A DNA stretch of 35,430 bases, from the NCBI GenBank assembly GCA_013821985.1, contig PNJQ01000037.1, forward strand, positions 1 to 35,430, written 5' to 3'. This DNA comes from Opitutus sp. GTDB lineage: Bacteria > Verrucomicrobiota > Verrucomicrobiia > Opitutales > Opitutaceae. The position numbers and the translations under genes are program-made. The number at the start of each line of letters is the position of its first letter. Positions within the stretch are counted from its first letter, which is position 1. Below the pieces are notes generated by a model. That model saw only the letters and a program-made list of their open reading frames with translations, ran no database searches and was not told the DNA's origin. Shown one piece after another: positions 15,384-23,674 of the stretch.

Positions 15384-16295
15384 ATGCCCACTCTACCGAG
15401 ATTTCCCCGATGCTTCCCCCGAGAATTCGCCGCCCGCGGCGCGCCCTGGCTCGCAGCCGCCCTGCTGGCATTCGGCTTTGCGACTAACGCGCAAGCGCTG
15501 CCGCTGCGCGCGGAGAAGGAATCCACCATCGCCACCTATCGCCACGAGCTGCCGAAAACGGTCCGGGCCAACCACCCGGCCATCACACCCGTGGCCGACG
15601 CGATTCGCGCCGTGACGAAGAACCCGCTCGAACAACTCGTGATGGTCAACGATGTCACACACCTCCTCGTGGATTTCGACGAGGACTGGCGCGTTTACGG
15701 CCGCGAGGAATATCACGCGACGCTCGACGAGATGATCCAGAACCGCCGCGAGAACGGCTGGCTTTATCTGCGCGACGATTGCGATGGCCGCTCCGTGTTC
15801 GCGGCGCACCTGCTCGCGGCGCTCGGCATCGAGTGGCGCTTCGAGGCGTCCCGCGTGAAGGCGCACGCGTGGATCGTCGCCACTGTCGGCGGCAAGGAAT
15901 ACGACCTGCTCGACTACCAGCCCGAAGGCGCGCCGGTGAACACCGCCTATTACAAGATGTGGAGCTGGACGCTGCGCGACCCGGTGCATCCGCCGCTGTT
16001 CGAGTGGCGCCGCGAGTGGGCCAAGCGCACTGGATTCGACGTCGGCGTGGGGGTGATGCTGGGTTTGCTCGCGCCCGATTCGACGCGCGACAATCTCCGC
16101 GAACGCCGCTCCACCGACTGGGCCAAGCTCTCGCCCAAGACGCCGACCACTCCGCCCGACGAACGCGCGCTCGCGTTGTCCGTGGCCGGTTTTCCGCTCG
16201 GGGAATCGCTCCAGCCGATGCTGAGCTCGGCGCCGGCGATCGGCAGTGCCGATTCCGCCGCCGCCCCGGTGCGCGCGCCGCTCGGGAGCAACTGA
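15384..16295 (+). CDS. Exported transglutaminase-like cysteine protein
   Basis: The 303-residue protein starts with a probable Sec signal peptide (hydrophobic WLAAALLAFGFATNAQA, cleavage after AQA near residue 38). The mature part contains the transglutaminase/papain-like triad order: Cys in LRDDCDGRSVFAAHLLAALGI (split at DDCDGRS), His in VKAHAWIVATV, and Asp in YDLLDYQP. This resembles the bacterial transglutaminase-like cysteine peptidase families, which act in the periplasm. The C-terminal tail (about 245-303) is Pro/Ala/Ser-rich and looks unstructured. It may be a protease or a peptide-bond-modifying enzyme; the substrate is unknown. The start codon has no clear Shine-Dalgarno and follows an inverted repeat. 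Confidence 0.78.
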   Translation: MPTLPRFPRCFPREFAARGAPWLAAALLAFGFATNAQALPLRAEKESTIATYRHELPKTVRANHPAITPVADAIRAVTKNPLEQLVMVNDVTHLLVDFDEDWRVYGREEYHATLDEMIQNRRENGWLYLRDDCDGRSVFAAHLLAALGIEWRFEASRVKAHAWIVATVGGKEYDLLDYQPEGAPVNTAYYKMWSWTLRDPVHPPLFEWRREWAKRTGFDVGVGVMLGLLAPDSTRDNLRERRSTDWAKLSPKTPTTPPDERALALSVAGFPLGESLQPMLSSAPAIGSADSAAAPVRAPLGSN

Positions 16296-16338
16296 GTTCG
16301 TCTCGCGCGGCTTCCGCCCGCCCCGTCGTTCGCTTCCT

Positions 16339-17034
16339 TCAAGGCCGGTCGAAAGACCGGCCTTCCTCTTGCCTGGGCCGCGGCGTCGTGAGCTGCGCGA
16401 TCAGATCGGCGAACGCGGCGCGGGCTGGCGAGGTGGCCAGATAGCGCTGCGCGTCGGCCTTGTGCCCGCGCGAACAGAGCGCGGCCCACACGTGCAGCTC
16501 GAATTGTGCGCGGAGCCGCTCGTGTTCCGCCGTGAGCCCGAGCGCCTCGTGCAAAAACAACAGCGCTTCCATCGTCGAAAATCTCCCCTCGCCCGCCTGC
16601 CGTCGCAGCCAGTAGCGGCTCTCGCCGGTCATCGGCAGGCGCACGCGCCGGCCCCACAGCCCGACTTGGTGCGCCATCTCCGTCGCCTGCACCCATGTGC
16701 CGTCGAGCAGCAGCACTTGCAGCTTCGCCGGATCGCTGGTCGCCGGAGGGTCCTCGCCCTGCGGATGCAGGATCCACAGCTCGCGGTCCGCGTCCACAAC
16801 CTCCGCGCGGGTTGGCGCAGACTCCTTGCGGAACTCGTGCACCCGCGCGCCATGGACGATGCGGCCAATGAGATGACCCGTGCTGCTCGGCCGGTAGCTT
16901 TCCATGAAATGCATCAGCACGGTGGTGCGCAGGGGCGTCGCGACGGGCTGCAACCCGGCGCAGATGCACCAGCGCGGAGGCAACTGGCAGCGCGGGCAGC
17001 GGGGAGCACCTTTCAGGACAACGGAACGCGACAC
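16339..17034 (-). CDS. DTW-domain tRNA-uridine aminocarboxypropyltransferase (TapT-like)
   Basis: The 231-residue protein matches the DTW family. It opens with a Cys cluster, CPRCQLPPRWCICAG, and has a middle LLLDGTWVQATEM segment that carries the signature D-G/T-W motif. It also has TGHLIGRIVHGA and RLPMTGESRYWLRR, which fit the SAM-binding core. DTW proteins such as E. coli TapT transfer the 3-amino-3-carboxypropyl group from S-adenosylmethionine to U47 of tRNA (acp3U). I chose GTG 17034 (start SRSVVLKGAPRCP) because the longer frame from TTG 17109 adds a Pro/Arg-rich stretch. The tail ends over a hairpin shared with the convergent gene. Confidence 0.88.
   Translation of the reverse strand: MSRSVVLKGAPRCPRCQLPPRWCICAGLQPVATPLRTTVLMHFMESYRPSSTGHLIGRIVHGARVHEFRKESAPTRAEVVDADRELWILHPQGEDPPATSDPAKLQVLLLDGTWVQATEMAHQVGLWGRRVRLPMTGESRYWLRRQAGEGRFSTMEALLFLHEALGLTAEHERLRAQFELHVWAALCSRGHKADAQRYLATSPARAAFADLIAQLTTPRPRQEEGRSFDRP
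16341..16364. terminator. Perfect 10-bp hairpin with GAAA loop between convergent genes
   Basis: AAGGCCGGTC and GACCGGCCTT enclose a GAAA tetraloop. The element lies 45 bases after the transglutaminase-like gene and inside the last codons of the DTW gene. On the + strand it is followed by a pyrimidine tract, CCTCTTGCC. It probably ends transcription from the left; the U-run is weak. Confidence 0.55.
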
Positions 17035-17241
17035 CCCGCGAGCCCGCCCGATTCGCCGCGGACGGTCAACCCCCGGTTCCGGCGCGACCGGATGTTCGTC
17101 GCGTGCCAATGGTGGGTGATTTCCCCGTTTTTAGCTCGGGGCGCGCACCGGCGCGCTCCTGCCGGGTCAACACGCGCTACAGTTCATTCCGTGCGGTGCA
17201 TGTCGTGCCGCCGGACACAACCACTCGACCACCCGAAAGTC

Positions 17242-17460
17242 ATGAAAAAGATCATTCCTCTCCTCGCCGTCATCGCCGTCTTCTTCGTCGGCTGCGGCAG
17301 ACAAGACAGCACCCGCGGCAGCACGAGCGAATCGAATGCCACCAGGAGCGACACGACCGCCACGCCGCCCGCCGGCACGGCCACGGTCACCTCCGACGGC
17401 ACGACCACTCAGCCCAGCACAACGACGCCGACGGATCCGAACGCGCCGAAGAAAAACTGA
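17242..17460 (+). CDS. Small lipoprotein, Thr/Ser-rich
   Basis: The 72-residue protein starts MKKIIPLLAVIAVFFVGCG: a short charged n-region, hydrophobic core and a VGC lipobox with Cys at 18. The mature part is a Thr/Ser/Pro-rich tail without a fold, probably a flexible envelope-anchored segment. It is buried at the 3' end of a longer open frame whose upstream part is not real, so a longest-ORF view would miss it. The mature N-terminus GRQDST resembles GRQDTA of the next gene, 24 bases downstream, suggesting tandem duplication of the signal region. Function unknown. Confidence 0.72.
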   Translation: MKKIIPLLAVIAVFFVGCGRQDSTRGSTSESNATRSDTTATPPAGTATVTSDGTTTQPSTTTPTDPNAPKKN

Positions 17461-17484
17461 ACATCCCCGCCTGCAACTTCTCCC

Positions 17485-17970
17485 ATGAAAACCCTCCTCA
17501 CGTTGCTCACGATCGCTGCGTTCGGTCTGACCGGCTGCGGCCGCCAGGACACGGCGAGCAATTCAGGCGAAAGTTCCGCGCAACCGGCCGGCTCCGCGGG
17601 CGGCTCGGGCACGCGGGCCTCGACCTCCGCCACGAATGCCTCGTCCACCAGTCCGGCCACCGAAAGCTGGACCGAGCTGCGGACGTATTCCTACGACCGG
17701 CGGGGTGAATTCAACTCCAGCCTCAACGCCATGAGCGCGCGGGTGGACGCCGAGATCAGCCAGATGAAGGCCGACGCCTCGAGCGCCCAAGCTTCGCAAA
17801 GCCGCAAGGAGGCGTGGGAGGAAGTGCAGAGCGCGAAGTCCGACTTCGACGGCAAGGCGGCCGCGCTCGGCCGCGCCACCCAGGACACCTGGGCCCAGTC
17901 GCGCGACGAACTCGCGGCCGCCTGGGACCGCCTCCAGGCCGCGCTGCAGAAAGCCCGCTCCGATAATTGA
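17485..17970 (+). CDS. Lipoprotein with C-terminal helical (coiled-coil) domain
   Basis: The 161-residue protein starts with a lipoprotein signal (LLTIAAFGLTGCG, Cys near 18) and the same GCGRQD start of the mature protein as the upstream 72-residue lipoprotein. A Ser/Gly/Thr-rich linker (about 22-62) leads to a helical domain (about 63-161) rich in Ala, Glu, Asp, Lys and Gln with few prolines (SRKEAWEEVQSAKSDFDG, ELAAAWDRLQAALQKA). It is likely an envelope-anchored coiled-coil protein. The helical part resembles domains annotated as apolipoprotein or late-embryogenesis-like in bacteria. It lies 24 bases after the small lipoprotein, so they are probably cotranscribed. Confidence 0.82.
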   Translation: MKTLLTLLTIAAFGLTGCGRQDTASNSGESSAQPAGSAGGSGTRASTSATNASSTSPATESWTELRTYSYDRRGEFNSSLNAMSARVDAEISQMKADASSAQASQSRKEAWEEVQSAKSDFDGKAAALGRATQDTWAQSRDELAAAWDRLQAALQKARSDN

Positions 17971-18060
17971 GCCGCCTCCTGACCGCCGCGTTCCGCTGAG
18001 CGCTCCCCCGGGAGCAGACAGCGGTGCGAGCGGATTCCGGAGCTCGCTCCAGCCACACCC

Positions 18061-18092
18061 ATGGCTCCGGTCGCGCCCGCGGCCGGAGCCAT
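18061..18092. repeat. 10-bp inverted repeat between lipoprotein and response-regulator genes
   Basis: ATGGCTCCGG (18061-18070) pairs perfectly with CCGGAGCCAT (18083-18092) over a 12-base loop and is followed by ATGTTTAATT. Two shorter stems lie just before it (18002-18015 and 18026-18047). It could act as a terminator for the lipoprotein genes, although the T-run is interrupted. Confidence 0.5.
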
Positions 18093-18152
18093 ATGTTTAA
18101 TTCGCACACTTTTCGCAGAACCTTGGCTATATTCCGCAGTCTTCCTTTCACC

Positions 18153-18587
18153 GTGGCCATCGCTGCCAACACAACCAGTTCAACTCCTTCTGCCGCCAGC
18201 GGCGACGCGAAATCTCTGCGCGTGCTCTACGCGGATGACATGAAGGAACTGCGTGACCTGCTCACGATCGTGCTTTCGCGCGACGGGCACCGCGTCGAGA
18301 CAGTGCCGGACGGCAGCGTCGCGTGGGAACGCCTCCGCTCCGACCCGCACTGCTGCGACCTGCTCATCACCGATCATCACATGCCGAAGATGAACGGCCT
18401 CGAACTCGTCCAACAGGTGCGCACGAGTCCGTTTGCCGGCAAAGTCATGGTCTTCAGCTCCGAACTCAGTCCCACCGTGCATGCCGCTTACCGCGACCTC
18501 GCGGTCGATCAGGTGATGCTGAAACCGGTGTTCCCGCACACGCTCCGCGGAGCGCTGCGCGAATTGTTCGCCTCTCGGCCGGCCTGA
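18153..18587 (+). CDS. Single-domain response regulator (CheY-like)
   Basis: The 144-residue protein is a lone receiver domain after a short Ser/Thr/Ala-rich N-tail. Key positions are the acidic pair in RVLYADDMKEL, the phosphorylated Asp in LLITDHHMPKMNG, a Ser/Thr switch residue in VMVFSSE and Lys in VMLKPVFP. No DNA-binding or enzymatic output domain follows. No kinase gene is adjacent, so its partner is encoded elsewhere; the CheA gene 10 kb away is one candidate. GTG 18153 gives the usual short N-tail. ATG 18093 would add 20 residues and begin directly after the hairpin's right arm with no room for a leader, so I regard it as less likely. Confidence 0.88.
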   Translation: MAIAANTTSSTPSAASGDAKSLRVLYADDMKELRDLLTIVLSRDGHRVETVPDGSVAWERLRSDPHCCDLLITDHHMPKMNGLELVQQVRTSPFAGKVMVFSSELSPTVHAAYRDLAVDQVMLKPVFPHTLRGALRELFASRPA

Positions 18588-18735
18588 CGCGTCGCGGGCC
18601 CGCTGGCGGGTGACAGGCGAAGGCGTCCACGCGATTAAGCCCGCTAACAATCGCCGCGGAGCGTTCGCCTTCGGCCGAGGCCGCTTGCGTCGCCAGCGCA
18701 AGAAGCCAAGACTCCCACCTCCATTCTGCACAACT

Positions 18736-20904
18736 ATGCTGCGTCCCACCCTCCCCTCGTTACGCTTGTCCTTGCTGTCAGTGACGCTCGCCTTGAGCGC
18801 CACCCTGCTGCCTGCCGCGGACAACCCTTCGCCACCCATGGATAACCCGTTGCTCGCCGAGAGCACCCTGCCGTTCAACTACCCGCGCTTCGACCTCGTC
18901 AAAGACGAGCACTATGCCCCGGCTTTCGCCGCCGGGATGGCGGAACAACGTCGCGAGATCGACTCCATCGCGTCCAACACCGCCGCCCCGACCTTCGAGA
19001 ACACAATCGTCGCACTCGAACGTTCGGGTCAGCTTCTCGGCCGCGTCAGCCGCGTATTCTTCAATCTGTCCGGGACGAATACCAATCCCGCGATGCAGAA
19101 AGTGGAAAAGGAAATGGCGCCGAAACTCGCCGCGCACGGCGACGCCATCCGGTTGAACTCCCAGCTCTTCGCCCGCCTCCAAGCGCTCTACGATCAACGC
19201 GAATCTCTCGGCCTCGACGCCGAGTCCGGCCGATTGCTCGAGCGTTACTACAAGGACTTCGTCCGCGCCGGCGCCAAGCTCTCCGAGTCGGACAAGACCG
19301 TCCTGCGCGCGCTCAACTCCGAACTCGCGACGCTGCATACGAATTACGCGCAGAACGTCCTGAAGGAAACCAATGCCTCCGGCGTCCTCGTCGCAATGCG
19401 TGAGGAACTTGCCGGCCTGTCCGACAACGCCATTGCCGCCGCCGCGTCCGCCGCCAAGGCCGCCGGCCACGAAGGCAAGTATCTCATCCGCCTCCTCAAC
19501 ACCACCGGCCAGCCGCCCCTCGACGCGCTCACCAACCGCGCGCTGCGTCAGCGCATCTACGAGGCGTCCATCAACCGCAACAGCAAGGGCGGCGAATTCG
19601 ACAACCGAGAACTCATCGCGAAAATCGTCAAGACCCGCGCCGAGCGCGCGGCGTTGCTCGGCTACAAGCACCACGCCGACCTTCAGATCGAAGAACAGAC
19701 CGCCGGCTCCGTCGCGAACGTGAACAAGCTCATGGCCCAGCTCGCCCCCCCCGCCGTCGCCAATGCGCGCAAGGAAGCGGCCGACCTCCAAGCCGTAATC
19801 GACGCCGAAGGCGGCGGCTTCCAACTCGCGCCGTGGGATTGGTCGTTCTACTCGGAAAAAGTCCGCAAGGCCCGCTACGCCTTCGACGCGCAGGAAGTCC
19901 GGCCGTATTTCGAAATGAACCGCGTGCTCAAAGACGGCGTGTTTTACGCGGCGACCCGCCTCTACGGCATCACCTTCCACGAGCGCACCGACCTCCCGAA
20001 ATACCACGAGGACACGCAAATCTTCGAAGTGCGTAACGAGGATGGTTCGCCGCTCTCGCTCTTCATCGTCGATTGGTATGCGCGCCCCTCGAAGCGCGGC
20101 GGTGCCTGGGCCAATGCCTACGTCTCCCAATCGCACTTGCTCGGCATGAAGCCCGTCATCGCCAACCATCTCAACGTGCCGAAGCCGCCCGCCGGTGAGC
20201 CGACGCTGTTGACGGCCGACGAGGTGCGCACCGCCTTCCATGAATTCGGCCATGCGTTGCACGGCATGTTCTCCGACGTGAAGTTCCCGCGCTTCGCCGG
20301 CACCAGCGTGCCGCGCGACTTCGTGGAATTCCCCTCGCAGGTGAACGAGATGTGGGCGAACTGGCCGGAAATGCTCGAGCGCTTCGCGAAGCATTACCAA
20401 ACCGGCGCTCCGCTCCCGCGCGAGATGCTCGAGAAGATCAAGGCCGCGGAACAATTCAACGAAGGATTCCGCACCACCGAATACCTCGCCGCCACGCTGC
20501 TCGATCTCGCCTGGCATCAACTCACGTCCGACCAGGTGCCGAGCCCCGATCAGGTGCTCGCCTTTGAGGCGGACGCGCTCCGCCGCGCCGGCGTCGATTT
20601 CGGTCCGGTCCCGCCGCGCTACCGCAGTCCGTATTTCAGCCACATCTTCGCCAGCAACGGCTACGCCGCCGGTTACTATTCCTACATCTGGGCGGAAGTC
20701 CTCGATGCGGACGGCAGCGCGTGGTTCGCGGAAAAAGGCGGTCTCAATCGCGAGGCCGGGGAACACCTGCGCAAAACGGTGCTCTCGCGCGGCGGCAGCC
20801 TCGACGCCATGCAGATGTTTCAAAACTTCGCCGAGCGCACCCCGGACGTGAAGCACCTGCTCAAGCGCCGCGGCCTCGAGGCGCCGGAGAAAAAATCCGA
20901 GTAA
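18736..20904 (+). CDS. dcp: Peptidyl-dipeptidase, M3 family, exported
   Basis: The 722-residue protein fits the M3 (thimet/Dcp) family. After a signal peptide (SLLSVTLALSATLLPAAD) it has a long helical N-terminal region and the M3 zinc site: HEFGHALH with His502, Glu503 and His506, and the third ligand Glu531 in FVEFPSQ, 29 residues after His502 as in E. coli Dcp. The C-terminal SPYFSHIFASNGYAAGYYSYIW segment carries the conserved substrate-binding Tyr and His residues (abbreviated here as GYAAGYYSY). It removes dipeptides from peptide C-termini. E. coli Dcp is cytosolic; the signal peptide here suggests periplasmic action on imported peptides. ATG 18736 starts the signal peptide exactly. A strong terminator follows. 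Confidence 0.95.
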   Translation: MLRPTLPSLRLSLLSVTLALSATLLPAADNPSPPMDNPLLAESTLPFNYPRFDLVKDEHYAPAFAAGMAEQRREIDSIASNTAAPTFENTIVALERSGQLLGRVSRVFFNLSGTNTNPAMQKVEKEMAPKLAAHGDAIRLNSQLFARLQALYDQRESLGLDAESGRLLERYYKDFVRAGAKLSESDKTVLRALNSELATLHTNYAQNVLKETNASGVLVAMREELAGLSDNAIAAAASAAKAAGHEGKYLIRLLNTTGQPPLDALTNRALRQRIYEASINRNSKGGEFDNRELIAKIVKTRAERAALLGYKHHADLQIEEQTAGSVANVNKLMAQLAPPAVANARKEAADLQAVIDAEGGGFQLAPWDWSFYSEKVRKARYAFDAQEVRPYFEMNRVLKDGVFYAATRLYGITFHERTDLPKYHEDTQIFEVRNEDGSPLSLFIVDWYARPSKRGGAWANAYVSQSHLLGMKPVIANHLNVPKPPAGEPTLLTADEVRTAFHEFGHALHGMFSDVKFPRFAGTSVPRDFVEFPSQVNEMWANWPEMLERFAKHYQTGAPLPREMLEKIKAAEQFNEGFRTTEYLAATLLDLAWHQLTSDQVPSPDQVLAFEADALRRAGVDFGPVPPRYRSPYFSHIFASNGYAAGYYSYIWAEVLDADGSAWFAEKGGLNREAGEHLRKTVLSRGGSLDAMQMFQNFAERTPDVKHLLKRRGLEAPEKKSE

Positions 20905-20936
20905 GCGCGCTCCCGCCCCGCAAAATCGTTTTTTCT

Positions 20937-20969
20937 GCCCCGCAGCCTTCCCGGCTGCGGGGCTTTTTT
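20937..20969 (+). terminator. Rho-independent terminator after dcp
   Basis: A perfect 11-bp stem (GCCCCGCAGCC with GGCTGCGGGGC) and a 5-base loop are followed by six T residues, 33 bases after the stop codon. Confidence 0.93.
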
Positions 20970-21045
20970 ATCCGGGGCGGAGGATTTTTCGTAAGCCGCC
21001 CTCCACGACTGCTCGCCCCCGCGCAACGCGGCGCTTCCCCCGCCT

Positions 21046-21123
21046 TGTTGCCGGCGTCGCTGACCCCGGAAGGACCCGCGCTGTTCGAAGCTACGCCGAC
21101 CCGGCTCAGCGAGCCCGGCTACA
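21046..21123. repeat. 78-bp palindromic dispersed repeat, copy A
   Basis: This 78-base element aligns without gaps to 23675-23752 with 62 identical positions by hand count. It ends in CCGGCTACA and begins with the near-complement TGTTGCCGG. Internally it has the stem CCGGCTC/GAGCCCGG and a GTCGCTGAC turn. About 16 further bases (GAAAAACCGAAAACG) also resemble the flank of copy B. It lies between dcp and the next exported protein gene and is noncoding. Confidence 0.8.
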
Positions 21124-21231
21124 GAAAAACCGAAAACGTTGTAAGGCCTACGCGCCCTCACTTCGCCTCCGCGCAGCGCACCCAGCGCATCCCGCGGGAA
21201 CCAAACCGGTGCGCGCGGCGTCATATCCCCC

Positions 21232-21867
21232 ATGCGCCCCTCGCGTCTTGCCCTCCTGTTCGTCGCGTCGCTCGGATTCGCGGCCTCCCTGTTCGGTGCG
21301 GAAGGCGGTTTCATCGCTACACTCAGCACCGCTGAGCAACAGACCGCGGGGCTCACCCGGCTTTCGGCGGAGCAGCAGCTCGCCCTCAACACCCAAATCG
21401 CCCGCGAAGTCTCGCTCGCCCGCCAAGGCGGCGTGAGCGGCTTCGCGGGCACTTTTTCCAAGCGCCGCAAACCGGCCGAGCTCACCGCGAGCGGGCTCGA
21501 TCGACTCACGCCCGCCGAACACGTCACCCTCGACCAATTGGTGGCCCATTCCCTCGCCGCGGCGCCCGTGCCGATTTCGACGGTCCGTCGGATGCGCGCC
21601 GAGGAATTCGAAAAGCAAAACCGCTTCGAAACACACGGCGAAATCTCGTTCGTCTATGGTTGGGGCTCCGGCCGGCGCAGCCTGATGGGCGGCTCGGTTT
21701 ACACCGAGGTTTACGATCGCGAAACCGGCGCGACGATTGGCATCGGCCTCAGTCGCTACGACGGCAAAGACTGGTGGATAGACGATGAATTTGCCTACTC
21801 GCCATACGGGCTCATCGACGACCGGCCGATGCCTCTTGGACGGCCGCTGCACCGGCCACGCCGCTGA
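21232..21867 (+). CDS. Exported protein of unknown function
   Basis: The 211-residue protein starts with a signal peptide (LALLFVASLGFAASLFGAEG, cleavage after FGA near residue 23). The N-terminal half contains two similar stretches about 30 residues in length: TLSTAEQQTAGLTRLSAEQQLALN and LTASGLDRLTPAEHVTLDQLV (each abbreviated). Both have the pattern T-x-x-E...GL-x-RL-[ST]-x-E[QH]...L, which looks like a short internal repeat. The C-terminal half (VSFVYGWGSGRRSLMGGSVYTE-like, then GIGLSRYDGKDWWIDDEF) seems to be a small beta-rich domain. I recognise no named family. It is alone between dcp and the transporter gene; a palindromic repeat lies 109 bases upstream. Confidence 0.75.
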   Translation: MRPSRLALLFVASLGFAASLFGAEGGFIATLSTAEQQTAGLTRLSAEQQLALNTQIAREVSLARQGGVSGFAGTFSKRRKPAELTASGLDRLTPAEHVTLDQLVAHSLAAAPVPISTVRRMRAEEFEKQNRFETHGEISFVYGWGSGRRSLMGGSVYTEVYDRETGATIGIGLSRYDGKDWWIDDEFAYSPYGLIDDRPMPLGRPLHRPRR

Positions 21868-21926
21868 CGCCGGAACCGAGTCCCCGCGCCCGCGGCGGCG
21901 GCGCGACATCGTCGGCAACACCGTAG

Positions 21927-21947
21927 TTCTACGCCCCGGCCCGGCGT
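21927..21947. repeat. Short inverted repeat before the transporter gene
   Basis: CTACGCC (21927-21933) and GGCGTAG (21941-21947) are perfect inverted copies over 7 bases, between the exported unknown gene and the transporter gene. There is no T-run, so a terminator role is doubtful. Confidence 0.4.
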
Positions 21948-22009
21948 AGCTTTGCGACCGGAGAAAGGCTTGGCGCGCGAGCGCATTCGGATTTGCTCAC
22001 GCCACCCCG

Positions 22010-23527
22010 ATGCCCCCGCCGATTCCCGACGCCGTCAAGGACGCGACCGAACATCCCTCGACTTACGGGCTGCGTCAGTGGTCCGGCTGGATTCTCGGCC
22101 CGGGCGCGTTGCTCCTGACTTTGATTCTGCCGCCGCCGGAGGGATTGAGCGTCGAAGGCTGGCGCACGGCTGGAGCGGCAATGCTCATGGCCGTGTGGTG
22201 GATCACCGAAGCCGTGCCGATCCCGGTGACCGCCCTCGTCCCGCTGGTGCTATTTCCCGCGCTGCAATTGGGCGATATCCGCGAAACAGCCGCGCCGTTC
22301 GCCAATCCCATCATCTATCTTTTTCTCGGTGGCTTCGTCATCGCGCTCGCGATGCAGCGCTGGAATCTGCACCGGCGCGTCGCGATCAATCTCATCGGCG
22401 TGATGGGCACGCAGCCGGCGCGCATCGTGGCGGGCTTCCTCTTTGCCTCGGCGCTCGTGAGCATGTGGGTGAGCAACACCGCCACGGCCCTGATGATGCT
22501 GCCGATTGCGCTGTCGGTCGTGCAACTCCTGCCGCCCGACACGGGCGACCGGCCGGAACAAAAGGCCTTCGCCACCGCGCTGCTGCTCGCGGTCGCCTAC
22601 GGCGCCACCACAGGGGGAATGGCCACGCTGATCGGCACGCCGCCCAACGCGCTCCTCGCGGCCTATGTGGAAAAGGTCTATGGATTCCAGATCGGGTTCG
22701 GACAGTGGATGCTGCTCGGCGTGCCGGTGATGCTGGTGACGCTGCCGCTCGTGTATCTCGTGCTGACGCGCCTGGCGTTTCGTCTCGCGCCCGGCGAAGT
22801 GCCGGGCATGGCCGACTTGCTGCGCACGGAAAAGGCGCGACTCGGTCGGTTCAGCCGCGGCGAGTGGTGCGTGTGCGTCGTGTTCACCGCCACGGCGCTC
22901 GCCTGGGTGTTTCAACCGCTGCTCGCCCGCCACCTTCCCCTGGTGACCGATACGACGATCGCGATGACCGGCGCGCTGCTGCTGTTTGTGCTGCCGGTGA
23001 ATTTCCGGCGCGGCGAATTCGTGATGGATTGGGCGACCACCAAGGCGTTGCCCTGGGACGTGCTGCTCTTGTTCGGCGGCGGCCTCAGTCTCGCCGGCAA
23101 TATCGAAAAACACGGACTCTCCCGCTACCTCGGCGATCTCGCCGGGGCATTGCAGGGCATCCCGATGATCGCGACGCTCGCCGTGATTTGCTTCGGCATT
23201 CTCATGCTCACCGAATTGACGAGCAACACGGCCACGGCGGCGACCTTTCTTCCCATCACCGCGGCGATCGCCTTGAGCCTCGGACAGAACCCGTTGCTCT
23301 TCCTCATCCCCACCGCGCTCGCCGCCAACTGCTCCTACATGTTGCCGGTCGGCACGCCGCCGAACGCCATCGTCTATGGCAGCGGTCAGATCACCCTGCC
23401 GCAAATGGCGCGCGCCGGCCTCTGGCTGAACGTCATGCTCGTGCCCGTCATCGTCGGCTTGGTCTGGTTGCTGGGCATGTGGGTCTTCGATCTGCGGATC
23501 GGCGAAATCCCCGCGTGGGCGAAATAA
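22010..23527 (+). CDS. DASS/SLC13-family sodium-coupled carboxylate transporter
   Basis: The 505-residue polytopic protein has the two SNT motifs that mark the divalent anion:sodium symporter family: SMWVSNTATALMMLPI in the first half and TELTSNTATAATFLPI in the second. The matching hairpin segments ATLIGTPPNALLAAY and LPVGTPPNAIVYGSG are also present. The early WWITEAVPIPVTALVPLVLFP helix is typical. The length and about 11-13 hydrophobic segments fit VcINDY/SdcS. It should import C4-dicarboxylates or related anions with sodium. The exact substrate is not readable. It has its own promoter region, 142 bases after the previous gene, and is followed by a palindromic repeat. Confidence 0.93.
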   Translation: MPPPIPDAVKDATEHPSTYGLRQWSGWILGPGALLLTLILPPPEGLSVEGWRTAGAAMLMAVWWITEAVPIPVTALVPLVLFPALQLGDIRETAAPFANPIIYLFLGGFVIALAMQRWNLHRRVAINLIGVMGTQPARIVAGFLFASALVSMWVSNTATALMMLPIALSVVQLLPPDTGDRPEQKAFATALLLAVAYGATTGGMATLIGTPPNALLAAYVEKVYGFQIGFGQWMLLGVPVMLVTLPLVYLVLTRLAFRLAPGEVPGMADLLRTEKARLGRFSRGEWCVCVVFTATALAWVFQPLLARHLPLVTDTTIAMTGALLLFVLPVNFRRGEFVMDWATTKALPWDVLLLFGGGLSLAGNIEKHGLSRYLGDLAGALQGIPMIATLAVICFGILMLTELTSNTATAATFLPITAAIALSLGQNPLLFLIPTALAANCSYMLPVGTPPNAIVYGSGQITLPQMARAGLWLNVMLVPVIVGLVWLLGMWVFDLRIGEIPAWAK

Positions 23528-23674
23528 TCCGGCGCGAGTCGGACCATGGTGGAACTTGAATCGCTGAAGGTGGACGCGCAGGTCCCTCTGCGCGTCATGC
23601 CCGCAGCCACTCACCGTCGCTCGACCTGCCCCCGGCCCGAACCACTCACGCGCCGGCCTCCACCGGCCAAAAAG

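Noticed and set aside
18778-20856. 692-residue open frame on the minus strand
   Set aside because: It is the antisense shadow of the dcp gene; composition is Arg/Gly/Val/Glu-rich with no domain, and the + strand frame has a full M3 active site.
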